Assembly (NCBI GenBank): GCA_018136815.1
Contig: CM030941.1
Span: forward strand, 3,702,608-3,766,607
Length of the DNA stretch: 64,000 bases
Direction of reading: 5' to 3'
Source of the DNA: Isochrysis galbana
Taxonomy: Eukaryota > Haptophyta > Isochrysidales > Isochrysidaceae
The notes under the pieces were generated by a model. It was not told the origin of the DNA. It saw only the letters and a list, made by a program, of their open reading frames with translations, and searched no databases. Positions 11,241 through 22,117 of the stretch are shown piece by piece. The position numbers and the translations under genes were made by a program. Position 1 is the first letter of the stretch. The number at the start of each line of letters is the position of its first letter.

Positions 11241-11694
11241 GCAGTAGTCACGGCGCAATCGGATCACATGGAGAAAAGGTGGTGGATGAGCTTTGGGAAC
11301 TGGGACGGCAACGTGCGCCCGTGAATGGTGTAGTGTTTTGCACGGCTGACACTAAACGCATTTGGTATGCACGAGGAGCGAACTGTCCGTCTGCCAATTT
11401 TGTAGGAACTTGGGAACTAGGTGTACTGTAAGTGTAAACAGCCATGATGCACGGTGTACGTTGGGCTTTCTAGCAGTTGTCGCGTCGGAGTCAACAAATG
11501 TGGGCTGAAGGCTTGGCAGAATGAGCACCGTCTGTGTGCAATCCTTGGAAAGAGAAGCTCTAATGACACATTATTAGCGGCGTGATATAAATTATCTTTA
11601 AAAGTCCCAAGGCCGGCTATCGCTGCTATAAATTTAAAAAATATTTGCAGATTCTGGGCTAATCACCTACTACTTTCTAAGGTATACTCTATCT
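11241..11694. other. Intergenic, nothing recognised
   Basis: No gene, repeat family or RNA was recognised in this stretch apart from local A/T-rich sequence at 11580-11660. Confidence 0.5.
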
Positions 11695-12200
11695 CAACTA
11701 AGTTTATACTTAGTTCGCCCATGGGGGGGGCACGAGTCCCCCCTCCTTCTCCACTCCTCCTCTCAACACCGGAAGGCCTGCCCGGATCCGGATCACGCAA
11801 CCCGAACCGGGCCCGTGGTAGCGCACCCCGCACCCCGGCCGCACCCCCGAAACCGACGAAAAAGGAATGAGGGGGGGGAATCGAGGAGGCGGAGTGAGGG
11901 GAGAAAAGGGCGTTGTCGGATGGGAAGTAGTGTCTACTAGTCCAGCGATAGGTGATAGCCCTGAATCTTCAGATCTTTTTTTCTCCACTCCTCCCCTGTC
12001 CCTTGCCATGGGGGAGGAACCTCCCATGCTCTTGGCATGCCTTATTTATGGCTTGCCAGGAACAGACTGCAGACTGCCCTGCTGACCCACTCTCTCCCTA
12101 GCAGTCTCGCTTGTCTCGCTCGCCCTGGCCTGTCGCTTGTCGTGACCAGCCCATCGCTCCAACCCCTCTTCCTCTTCCCTCCCTAGTGCCCCCCCGCCCC
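11695..12200 (-). mobile_element. Family A retroelement, reversed, split by insertion
   Basis: The 3' terminal stem-loop lies at 11696-11715 in reverse orientation (AACTAAGT, TTAT, ACTTAGTT), followed rightwards by the complement of the family A 3' region. The segment 11995-12200 resumes the complement of 20220-20400. The element is interrupted by a 220-bp insertion at 11761-11980. The 5' portion is missing or diverged. Confidence 0.7.
11761..11980 (-). mobile_element. 220-bp LINE-leader element nested in family A
   Basis: Flanked by a perfect 14-bp duplication ttctccactcctcc (11747-11760 and 11981-11994). Read on the minus strand it starts with an A-run and GATCTGAAGATTCAGGGC, the same start as the LINE at 32.2 kb, contains the CATTCCTTTTTCGTCGGT and GGGGGTGCGGCC blocks, and ends ccggtgttgaga. 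It lacks the ATAA stem-loop tail, so it behaves like a LINE copy that kept its 5' end and lost everything after the leader. Confidence 0.8.
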
Positions 12201-12689
12201 CCGGACGGAATCTCGACCGTGCGCACGAACAAGGCTTCCCAAGGTAGGAAGCCGAAGATCAAGTCTCCACGCGACCTCAGCACCCCCGCCTTTACGACCA
12301 ACAACAAAGGGAACCTGGTCATAAGTGCGAACCTGAAGCTGATAGCACAAGCGCTCGACATGGTGGATGGTGGAGCGGCTTGCCTAAACATACACATCCT
12401 CGCTGCGGACCGCTCCTCACCCGATGAACACCCACGGACACACCGGACCTCAGGTCCTCACCTAGCTTATAGCTTACCTCCTTCCGTGTTTCTCGCGTTT
12501 TTAGGCCAAGTCGAGCGTTCAGGTGTTCAGGTATCGCCGGTGCAAGGAACCGCCCCCTTGTGTGACCCTGATTCCCCCTCAGGTGTTGGCCGTTGGATTA
12601 TATCGTGGCGCTATTTTACTTCGGTCTTCATTAACTCACTTAAGGGCTTTCGAAAGATTCCTTCCTTATTCTTGTGCGTAACTGTCGCC

Positions 12690-13255
12690 CCCGTCGGATC
12701 GTCCGTCGCCCCGTCGCTCTCTTGTCGGCATTCTCTTCCTTGTTCGGTCTGTCAGTAGGTTCCTGTGCGTTCCGTGATAAGGATACGTAAGTGTGGAGAG
12801 TGTTGACGTGAGTGAGTGTGGTGTCATCTCGTCGGTCCATCGGCCTCTAACCGTCCGTCGTCTGTCGTTCTTCGTTCGTCGCTCTCGTTCTCGTTCTCGT
12901 TCCCGTTCTCGTCCCTCGTTCTCAACACTACCTCAATACCAAACCTCTCCACTCCCTCACTCAGCCCCAGCCTATCAATCCCGAACCGCCCAATCATGTC
13001 CGCTCCGTCGTCGCGCTCGCCCTCGCCCAAGCCCGTCCTCCCGCCTTCCGCTCTGCTGAGGAGGTGGTCCAGCCCGTCACTCCATCACTCCCGGCCACCT
13101 TCGCCGCGCCTCCCGCCGATCGTTTCCCTTCCGAATCATTGCATATCGAGCTAGTGGTCATGCTCGATCCGTCAGAGTTCCGCGTCCAGGCCCCTCTTGA
13201 TGAGTTTAATGTTGAGCTTCTTACTTCTTACTTAGGGGAGTATAGCCAGTCGTAA
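12690..13255 (+). mobile_element. Retroelement 5' leader and gag-like start (family D)
   Basis: Resembles 62800-63310: a leader with GTCGCTCTCTTGTCGGC and TTCTCTTCCTTGTT blocks, then an ATG at 12996 opening MSAPSSRSPSPKP. The Ser/Pro-rich frame breaks after about 50 residues. Another frame continues as FPSESLHIELVVMLDPSEF to a stop at 13255, suggesting a frameshifted gag-like N-terminus. No reverse transcriptase is nearby, so it is a truncated copy. Confidence 0.5.
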
Positions 13256-13311
13256 TACTAGCGGCGGAAACAGGAGGAATATGGAACGACGGGGGGGAGC
13301 GGAAGGGGGGA

Positions 13312-13395
13312 TGAAGGTGTCGTTCCGTCAATTGTGGGACATTAGTCGAATTGAGCGATCGAATGTCCACAGAGCTCTATTTTAAAATTAAATGC
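13312..13395. repeat. Dispersed repeat, inverted partner at 37.43-37.53 kb
   Basis: The block running from GTGTCGTTCCGTCAATTGTG through TCGAATTGAGCGATCGAATG to TTTTAAAATTAAATGCAGAC is nearly identical to the reverse complement of 37425-37530, with one short internal length difference. Function unknown; possibly a piece of a long terminal repeat. Confidence 0.7.
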
Positions 13396-13639
13396 AGACT
13401 TTTCCCCCGCGGCGCATGGGGGAGATTGATTTAGATTCGCTGCTTTGGATTTTGGTTACCCTTCTCCTTGATGCAAGTTGCATGAAAGCCCTTGGTCCCG
13501 TTGGTTTTTGGTCTTCTCCTCCCTTGGTTGCTACTCGGGGTTGCTCGATAGAAACGTCTAGAAGGTCCACGCTCAACAGCAAGATTTCTTCGATTGCAAG
13601 GATACCTCGCTGCGATCTGTATCCAATGTGATCGCCGCG

Positions 13640-14310
13640 GTTGCGCGACATAACGTTCCTCTTCGACTTTCCGCCTTGGTGGGAAAATCCAAAGCGAAGA
13701 CACGCTCCGACCGTCGCTGCGGAATCTCTCTCTCTCTCTCTCGCTCTCTCTCTCCGTCTCTCGCGACGTGTTTGAGATACCGGCGATGTGGGGTCTCGGT
13801 TATTTCGTGTTTTGCTTGGTTTGGGTGAATGATTCTAGTGCGTTCGTGAGTCGGTGCACCCTGTTGTTTTCTGCATCGTTGGATCCGACGTCCTGTCGTC
13901 AGTCGTCATCCGTCGCTCTCGTTCTCGTCGCTCTCGCTCTCGTACTACTCGTACCCTACAGTCTCGCCTCGCCTCGCCAGCCCGCCTGCCATCACAGCCC
14001 TCCTCTCACTCACCCTCGCCTCTCGCCTCTCGCTCGATGTCGCTCTCGCCGCCGTCCTCGCCCTCGCTCAAGCCCGCCTGCCCGCCTTCCTCTGCGCTGA
14101 CGGGCCTCAGCCCGTCAGCGTCTCCGAAGTCGTCCCCTCCGCCATGCCTGCCGCCGGTCTGCCCCCTTCCTCATTGCCCTCAGGCCCTCTGGGCCATTCC
14201 AATTCGTCAACTGCTGGGTGCTGGGGCGGGTCTTCGGCCGATATGAACCTTTTCGGAGGACCCCGGCGGGCGGGAGGAGTTAACAGGCTCTCCCGAGCGT
14301 GGGAACGCAC
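13640..14310 (+). mobile_element. Second family D-like leader copy
   Basis: Repeats the layout of 12690-13255: pyrimidine-rich leader, TCGCTCTCGTTCTCGTCGCT runs, then ATG at about 14037 opening MSLSPPSSPSLKPACPPSS. Diverged and without downstream coding capacity. Confidence 0.4.
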
Positions 14311-15432
14311 TCCCCCTACCCCCTACCCGCAACACATTATCTAGATCTAGCAGGATGAATGCGACATGAATGCCAAGTGCCATAGCAGGTGGGTGGGTGG
14401 TTACATTCCCCAATCGAATGACTGAAGGGGTGTTCGTGCCTTGAGTGGACGTGATGGCAGCATGAAGCCTTTATAGCATAAACTTAGTTGATAGTTGAAC
14501 TTAGTTGAGCAACTACGCTCAATGGCGCCCATAGCTGCGAGGAAAATAACGGGATTTCCCCCCACCAGCTTGTATTCACCATGACGACGATCGCCGTGGC
14601 ACACATGCACAACGTCAATGAAGTCATCACCAGGCACAAGCACCCAAACGAAGACACATGGAAATAACCCTCGCCATACCCACCTCACCACATGCTTCGC
14701 TCACTCATGTTCAGCCGCTCTCGGGTCAAACCTCTGCGTATGCACATCGCAGCAGTCCCCGCAGGCTTCCTCGCATGTCCAGCTAGCCTGAATGCCGCCC
14801 TCAGGGATGTGGCTACAATCAGACAATGCCTTCCGGAGGGAATGGGCAAAGCAAGAAAAAACGAATAGCCACAGTCTTGCATCGAGACATGCTCAGCCCA
14901 GAAGTATGGAGTCTTGTAACTGGACTACTTTACGGTGCATTCTGCGCAAGCTTGCAAGACGATGAACAAAGAATCAAAGTTTGCAAGACGATGAACACGG
15001 AATTGCAGCGTAAGTCAATTCATGGGATCGTACATCATGCAGAGAGCCGAGAAATCGGCGCAACGCGACGGAGTACTCTAGATCCCAAGATTCAAATGAA
15101 AGCTGGGCTCCATGGTGCCGAACACGCATGGAGAAGAAAATAGTCGCCGGAGCAACACGCTGAGACATAATATCGCGCCCAGCCTTGTTGAGAGGTGCGC
15201 ATGTTCCGCGATGCATGGGCCTTTGATACATTCCCAAACGCATGACGCTGGCAAAAGGTGGGCGCGAAAGAGGTACGTGCTGGGATGGTCATCTCGTGGG
15301 TTGAATGCCACATTTACTGTACTTCACAGGTGTCAATGCGCGAGATTGACAGGCAGACGAGAAGTAGAGCCCAACGAGCAGAATGTCGGAAGGAAGCTTT
15401 AAGAGAGAAGAAGGCTTAGAAGTAGTCAAGCA
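14311..15432. other. Intergenic, no confident gene
   Basis: Contains degenerate copies of the ACTTAGTTG retroelement tail at about 14478-14515. A minus-strand frame at 14691-14401 (with DDFIDVVHVCHGDRRHGEYK) looks protein-like but has no recognisable family and no clear exon partners. Confidence 0.4.
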
Positions 15433-17494
15433 TCAAGCCAGTGGGCTGATGAACATGGGGTTGTCTTGTGCTGAGTCGCCAAGATCAGTCGCGTCCATGG
15501 ACTCGGACCAAAATGAGTCCAATACGTCGAGCATATCGTCAATCTCCACGTTTTCCTCGTCCATTGAGCACTCGCCCTCACGAGGAGCCGCTGCGGGCTC
15601 ACCAGCTGCCGTCAAAGCACCACCGACTTGCTCCTGGTCGTGCCCTGCCCCCTCAAGCTCTCCAAGTTCAAGTCTCCGACTTTGTGCCAAGGGCTCCTCA
15701 TCAAGCGCCAATGCGCTGGATGGCATCGGCCTAGACTCGGAATGCTCGATAGTGTCATCATCCTCTTGTTGTTCGCGTAGCAAACGTTGCATCTCATTTG
15801 CCTGCTCATTTGACAACGCAGCCTGCGCTTGAGCGTGCTGTGCGCGAAGCCGCTGCTGTGCTTGCTGGTGTTGCTGGACGTGACGGGCATGAAGTGGCCC
15901 ATCCATCCAGTGCTTGCCCGTGCAAGTCTGCTGCTGCTGCTGCGCCAGCTGCGTCTCCTGCTGTACGGACGTCAATGGTGGCTGCTGCGGTGGTGCAAAG
16001 TTTTGCGGTCCATCGCAAACGCGCTTACGAATACCTCGGACTGAGTGGGGCAAGTGGCCGTCCTCTAGTGTGCCGTCGCTTATGCCATCAGTCCTTGTAT
16101 TGCTCTTTTGCGACCCAGACGTGTTGCAGCAGGTCGGGCAGTACCCACAACCATTACACGCTCGATATGCCGCCGTTGAGCTCTGTTCGGCGGTGGGGAA
16201 GACCCGCGGAGATGGCGGCTGCACGGATGGTGCAAACGTGGGCGACATCGAGCTTTGTGAAGCATTGGAGCTTTGGCGGTCCGCTCCCATCTGGCCAAAT
16301 TGCATACCCGGCGGCCACGTTTGCTGAGAGAGCACGCCTTGCGCATTGACTGCCTCAAGGAACTCCTGCGACGGGCCAGAGTCAGGGCGCGGATTGTCGT
16401 CGAAATCGGTACATGTGTGCAATATGTAGATTGGCAAAAACGGGTGCCTTGGCAGAAGGCCATGCAAGTGACGCAAAGTAGGGGGGCTGACCTGACTCAA
16501 GTCGAGGTTGCGAGGGCGGCACAAGCTGCTCCCTGGGATGAAGGCCGAATCCCCACGCGCATCAGCCGCGGCAATCATCGTGCTGGCCTCGGACCCATCC
16601 GCTGTCGAATCAATGGACGAGCTACCTGGCACATCCTTGTCGCACGCACCTAGCTTTTGTGATGCTGAGCTATTATTCAACTGAGGGCACACAGGATTGC
16701 GCGATCATGGAGGAGGTGACTCTGCTAAGGCAATGTGAACTACGACTGGTGTGTGCCACCACATTGCCGCGATGCGTGCAAAGTTGTGGGCGAAAAGGCA
16801 ATCAGCTCCGCCGCACCTGCATCATGCGCAACAGAACGGGAGCAATCGGGTGGTTGTCCAAAGTGTAAAGAGGGAAGGATTCCCGTGAAAGCAGTGCGTC
16901 TTGGGCCGCAGCTGGTGGCTTGTGCAGTCCCTCGATGTCACCGAGCACGGTCCTCGATTTGGAGGCGTCCGGTCGAAACTCTTGCTCGGCAGACAGGTCA
17001 GCTCCAAGCATGTTTGCAGAGACTGGTTGAATGCCACGCCTCCTATCAGTGTGAGCTAGAAAGGCCGCAGCAGCTGCCGAATCGGCGAGGGAGGCGACAA
17101 AGGGCATGGCTGATGCGGGTGCAGACGCTTTGTTCACTACCCGCAGAGTCCCACACAAGTGCTTCACTTGCCCAACCTCATCCATCAGGGGCATGACAGT
17201 GAGCTCGCCAGCAAATTGTCTGCCCGCAGCCATAAAGCATGTAAGGCGGACACGGACGAACCGGTGCTCGCGCAGGCCGGCCTTGAGCTGGCTCAGCGCC
17301 TCAGGCTCCGCGTTGGTGCCTTGCATGATCTGGCAAGGCTGCCCCACGCTCTCTGCGTGTGAACCGCAGAGCTTGGTCCACGCAGGGTTGATGTGGACAA
17401 TGCGATACGGGGGCGAGCTGATGGTGAAGAGCTGCGCCTCCGGATTGGAGGAGCTATTGATGACGGTCTGCAAGAAGTTCGCGCTTGAACCCAT
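15433..17494 (-). CDS. LOV-like PAS regulator with Cys-rich and Q-rich tail, paralog A
   Basis: Exons 17494-16817, 16680-16492 and 16365-15433 keep phase and give 599 aa. Residues 21-120 are a LOV-type PAS domain: RIVHINPAWTKLCG, then GQPCQIMQG, which aligns with the flavin-loop motif GxNCRFLQG and keeps the photoactive Cys (residue 54), and LTVMPLMDEVGQV. Positions that bind FMN in true LOV domains are altered: Asn of the loop is Pro, the two later Asn are Cys and Gly, and the terminal Gln is Leu. Flavin chemistry is therefore doubtful. Exon 1 ends NHPIAPVLLRMMQ. Exon 3 has a CNGCGYCPTCC cluster, a basic RGIRKRVC patch, a Gln-rich stretch and an acidic end, DDMLDVLDSFWSES, resembling an activation domain. 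It looks like a transcriptional regulator. The second intron is stop-free, so raw frames read through. Confidence 0.85.
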
Positions 17495-17499
17495 GGCTC

Positions 17500-17765
17500 G
17501 CGGCCACCGCGCCACGTCGGCCATCCAGCCGGGGAGCGCGGGGGCCAGGTGGGGTGGAGGGGGGGGGAGCGCTGGCTGTGGACGGCAGGCGCGGGGGCGG
17601 GGGGGGGGGAGGGGGGAGTAGGGGGCTGAGGCCAGACTGTCGCGGGGGGCAGCCCGGGGGGGAGGGGGGGTGGGGGGGGGGGAGGGGGAAGTGGGGGGGG
17701 AGGGGGGCGGGGGCGCGGGGGGGGGGGGAGGCGCCGACCTCGCCCCCTCCCCCTTCCCCCCCGCG
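17500..17765 (-). promoter_or_regulatory. C-tract leader of paralog A
   Basis: Almost pure G/C runs on the plus strand, read as long C-runs on the gene's sense strand, end less than 80 nt before the start codon. Paralog B has the same arrangement. Confidence 0.4.
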
Positions 17766-18635
17766 CGCGCCCGGTGATGACGACTCAGCATCTCGCCCTT
17801 CGAGATCAGATCTCTCCTCGAGATGGACGAGCACCTCGCGCCCCCCCTGCCGCGGACGGTGCATTCCCGGCCTCCTTTCCACCGGCGCCCTCGCGGAGGA
17901 GGATATATTCGAAGAACCAAGTCTCATTCCGGGTGAATAGTAGCTCGGCTCTCGGCTTGCTGCGCGCTCGCCATGGGTGATGACTCAAGACTCTGTTCTT
18001 TCGTAGGAGTAAGGCAGAGGCCGGCTTCACAAATGAGAGTTTAGACTCACTCCACAAGCCACAACATTACCGACAAAGGGCCTGTTCTCTCGTGTACCAC
18101 TTGTGCTCTCACCCCTGTTGCTCGCCCAAGACTAAAGTACACCTGTTCCCACGCGTGAGTAGCTGCAAACTCCGATGCCGGTCCCGAATCGGTGGGACTG
18201 AACTGAACCGGATGTTCGATGTTGAGGAGGGTCTTGCCCGTATTTCGATTTTCTTTTCCATATTTCTTCATCAGAGGCAGCTCGTGTGCTTCTTTTGTCA
18301 CCGTTGCCTCCTCGATCGATGGATGATTGCATGTACGCACTGCATGTGCCGATCAGTATTATTATTATATCATGCTCCATTACAATCTGACCACTGAACT
18401 CGTGGGGGTCGCACGTTTCCACCCGCTTCCCTGGGCAATGTAAAAAAATTATAGCTCTAGAGGTCTAGAGCTAGAGGTTTTCTGGCAGGTTTTTCGGAAT
18501 GTTGAAAGAGCGGAGTTGGAAAGCTCTACTACCTAGGGCGGTTAAACAGATTTTTATTAGGGTTAGGGGTGTATCGAACTAATGTTGAAATGTGAAATGT
18601 ATTCGGCCGGAGGCCAAATACATATGTATTTGGCT

Positions 18636-18950
18636 CCTAGATGGGAAATACAGGCAGGGTGGTTCCAAATACAGTAAATACAGTCTGTATTTCGCCTTCG
18701 TCCAAATGCAGTCAAATACAGTACCAAATACAGTACCGGGGGGGGCTTCCATGTTACAAGTTACAAGTTACAAGCCCCCCCCCCCCCCCTCGTCGCCCCT
18801 CTCGCTGTCGCTGTCGCGCCCCTCCCCCCTCCCTCCCTCACCTCTCACTCTCACCACAAGCATGTACCAGCCCATCTCGAACGGAACCTCGCGCTCCGCG
18901 CATGACTCTCGCGAGAACCAGCTCAGCCGGCTCGTGTCGAACAGGCGATG
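18636..18950 (+). mobile_element. 5' end of a second hAT-like element (remnant)
   Basis: CCTAGATGGGAAATACAG at about 18637 matches the terminal repeat of the intact hAT element with changes, and is followed by repeated AAATACAG motifs in place of AAACACAG. After a pyrimidine-rich leader an ATG at about 18861 opens MYQPISNGTS, stopping at 18950. The rest is lost, and family D-like material follows. Confidence 0.6.
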
Positions 18951-18959
18951 ACTACAGGC

Positions 18960-19690
18960 TCATAGGCAGAGGGCCGTTCGATCGAGCCGGCAGCTGACGC
19001 GGTCGTGAAAGGGTCGTTGATTGTTGCTTGCGGGAAGATGTCTGACAGCTCATAGTAAGAGTCGGGTCTGAGAGTGTCTGCCATCGGGCGCTACGAGCGA
19101 TGAGGTAGACCGGAGGTCGGAGGATTGCGACGCGTGGCGTCGGGCGTCGGAGAGTAGAGACGAGGCTAGCTAGCGAGCTAGTGGAAGAGAGGGAGAATGA
19201 GAATGAGAGCTTCTTAGGTCCGAGGTAGACACGGGAGACTACAACGAATGGACTCAAAAAGTCTGAGGGCACAGCAGAACCACACAAACCAAACAAAACG
19301 GGGCGAAAACTAACCACACCTGGATGGACGGCCAGGCGTCGGCACCAGGGCAACTTAGCAACGCGCAGACATGCGACAGAGGGGTCGGCACAACGAGGGC
19401 AGACCTCGCTGGGGAGCTACGACCGATGGACGAGAGAAGACAGAAGACAGTCATGGAACATTTGATGACATCGAGAGAAAGTAAGAGAAGAGGCAGAACA
19501 CCAATCGACGAGACCTTAAGGCTTAAAATAACCCACAACCCACAGGTTAGAAGTAAAAGTCTGTTATCGTATGGAATACGAATACGACACTCCCCGACTA
19601 AATTCGAGTCGTCCCGACGAGCGGCATGGAAAGAGAACAAAGCAACCGAAACAGAAGAAATCAAGAATTATAACAACAAGGCGAGAGAAA
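18960..19690 (-). mobile_element. Family D-like leader remnant, reversed
   Basis: Read on the minus strand this has the same layout as other family D starts: a T- and C-rich leader followed by a short start codon frame (MSCQTSSRKQQS). Sequence match to other copies is weak, so this is a layout-based call. Confidence 0.3.
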
Positions 19691-19707
19691 CCAAAAACAA
19701 CCGAGAA

Positions 19708-20459
19708 TAATAAACCTTTTAATAGTCTCACCGCGCACGCAGCCGTGGACCCTCTACTTTCTACTCACGTAGGAAAACTTTCTACACCCCCACGCTCCCA
19801 GCCCTTCTCCCCCCGCCATCAGGCGGCTCCCCCCGTGCACTACTAGGGGGATAGGGGTGAAGGGCTTAGATATGGTCCGGTGGCCCGCGCCTCCCCCCGG
19901 TGATCTGTTCCCTCTCTTCCTCCTGTGTCTCCGAGTGGGCGGCGACCTCAGTCCCGACTTATCCTGTAAACAGGTGCGGGACTTACCTATTTTTCGGTGG
20001 GCGGAGCTCCGCTCCGCCCACCCCCTTCTCCGCGCTCTCTCTCCCCTCTCCTGCGGCACGCGCGATGGCGCGCCTGCGGCAGGCCTGCAGCTGCCCATTG
20101 GCGACCCTGGAGGCTCATGGAGGCCAGCTCAGGGGGCAGAGGAGGCTGGGGCTGGGCCCTGGCCTCCCCTGCCTCTCCCTCGCTGGCGCTCCTGAGCCTC
20201 AGGGGCCCCCACGCTGCACCTGTCTGCCTGTCGAACAGGGGGGGAGGAGGGGTTGGAGCAATGGGCTGGCCACGCCGGGCCAGGATGGGCGAATCAGGCG
20301 AGCCTGTCAGTGGGAGAGAGGGTCAGCAGGGCAGTGGCCTCCTGGCAAGCCATCAGGCGTGCCAGGAGGATGGGTGGTTCCTCCCCCATGGCGGGGGAGG
20401 AGTGGAGAGAGGGGGGGGCTCGTGCCCCCCCATGGGCGAGCTAAGTATAAACTTAGTTG
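19708..20459 (+). mobile_element. Non-autonomous retroelement, family A, copy 2 (best copy)
   Basis: A 752-bp element with an exact 16-bp target duplication caaaaacaaccgagaa (19692-19707 and 20460-20475). The left end begins taataaaccttttaatag. The right end is a stem-loop AGCTAAGT, ATAA, ACTTAGTT, then G (20439-20459). There is no poly(A), no inverted terminal repeat and no long terminal repeat. It is a reference copy for defining the ends of family A. Confidence 0.88.
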
Positions 20460-20859
20460 CAAAAACAACCGAGAAACCAAACGTTGAAGGCGACGCTTAA
20501 AATAGAAGATGAGAGCACCCGTGGGCCCTTTGAGCACAAATTCGGAAGCTTGACGCGGCAACCTATTTGTACGCATCATCCCACCCATTTTTCCCTTTTA
20601 CAGGAGTTTTGCTCGGGTGTTGCGGTGGGTGCAACCGCAGATGACACGCGTCTCATCTCCTGTAAACAACGGCAATCAACGAAGAAAGAGAAACAATCTG
20701 CAACAACAACGAATGGGATGGAATGATTCCGAAGACACGCGAAATCCAGTGAGCTACAATCTCCGACAACTCTATTATTAGAGTGAGAGAGAAAAGCCAC
20801 ATAGGAGGGAGGAGAGGAAAGACAGCGGACGGAGCGTCGAGCGACAGCGGTGAGCGATA

Positions 20860-21500
20860 GAGCCATGATGAGCGAGAGGGAGGTCGACACTCGCCGCACC
20901 GAGCTCCGGAAGCACTTCCATGAGGCGCGCAATGGCTATACGACGAAGGGGGCGAGAGGCGGCCAATGATGCCGTGGGAGCACGTCCCAAGCGAGGTCGA
21001 CGCTCGTCGAGCAGAACAAGAGAGGCGGGTTCAACGGGCAATCAAGATGGCGCCAAGATGATGAAGAGCCCGACCGGGGACCCTAGCACGTGGAGCTGAC
21101 CGAGATGGAGACGATGGCGGCGAAACTCGAGGCGATCAGCGCCCACAACGACTTCATGGCGCGCATGGTGATGGAGGCGACCAAGGAGCGCGACCTCTAT
21201 CGCTCTATCGCCAACAAGTCCACAACCACAACAAGGAGAAGTTGGAGCTGGAGGATGAGGTCACCGAGTGGCGCAAGAAATTCGACGAGTGCTACTCCAT
21301 GTACGAGGTGATGTGGAGCCTTTGGAAGGACGAGCTCGACAAGAAGAAGGCCACGCAGCCGCGCAGCCGTGAGAGTAGTAGATGGTGGGGATGTGTAGCG
21401 CGAGCTGTCCCTAGCACTTGTTGGGCTTGTCGGGAAGAACCTTCGGCGGTCGGATGTGCTGCGTGTTGCCTTGCGCCTTGCCTCGAGGATAGGGTATAGG
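20860..21500 (+). pseudogene. Frameshifted coiled-coil coding remnant
   Basis: Several short frames would join into one coiled-coil protein. MMSEREVDTRRTELRKHF starts near 20864. Another begins near 21090 (MELTEMETMAAKLEAIS) and, after an apparent one-base loss near 21226, continues in the next frame as KEKLELEDEVTEWRKKFDE and SLWKDELDKKK. Mostly Glu/Lys/Leu helix. The protein family is not recognised; a retroelement gag or an old host gene are both possible. Confidence 0.5.
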
Positions 21501-22117
21501 GCGTGTGTTAAATTAAAATGTGTAGAACGACAATTCAACGCAATATTCGGAGTTTTAAGAGAGAGCACTTAGCCGCCGTCGCGAAGCACCTTCAAGGGTG
21601 CTTATGTGCTTATTCCAGCCGCCTCGGTGGTGGTGATGGAGAGACTGCGCTCGGCGCTCTTCGCCCCCTTGTGTGCTTAAAAATAAGCTTGCCAACGCCA
21701 GACACGCCACCCGGCCCTCGACCCCGTCGGTATTCGTGTGATGTTCGTGTGTGTGGCGTAGAGGGGTTGGCGGCTTCCACTTTTAGCCCATGGTCGGCTT
21801 CGTCAGCTCACGCTGAGCTCTCGACGGGTCATCAAGCGAGTCTCCTATCGAGATCGCTGGCTTCATCGCCCCTTTGTCCTCTCCCCCCCCCCCCCTCCTC
21901 CCCCCCCCCCCCCCCTTTCCCCTCCCTCCCTCCCCCCCCCTTCTCTTCCCCGTGGGCGCCACCTCTTTCCGCCGTCTCTCTCTTCTCTCTCCTCCTCCCC
22001 ACACTCTCTCCTCCTACCTATCACCCGTCAGGCGGGCCGCTCTCCGCCCTGGGGACAGCACTCCCCCCCCCCTCCCCCCCCCCACCTCCCTCAACGGGGA
22101 CCGGCCGACGGAGCAGC
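21501..22117 (+). promoter_or_regulatory. Leader of paralog B with C-tracts
   Basis: No separate gene. The last 240 nt hold several C-runs of 10-18 nt on the sense strand before the start codon, matching the leader of paralog A. Confidence 0.4.

Noticed and set aside
16366-16491. 42 extra residues between DLSQ and EFLEAV in paralog A
   Set aside because: Paralog B lacks them, and the segment has GT and AG borders and a length divisible by three, so it is an intron.
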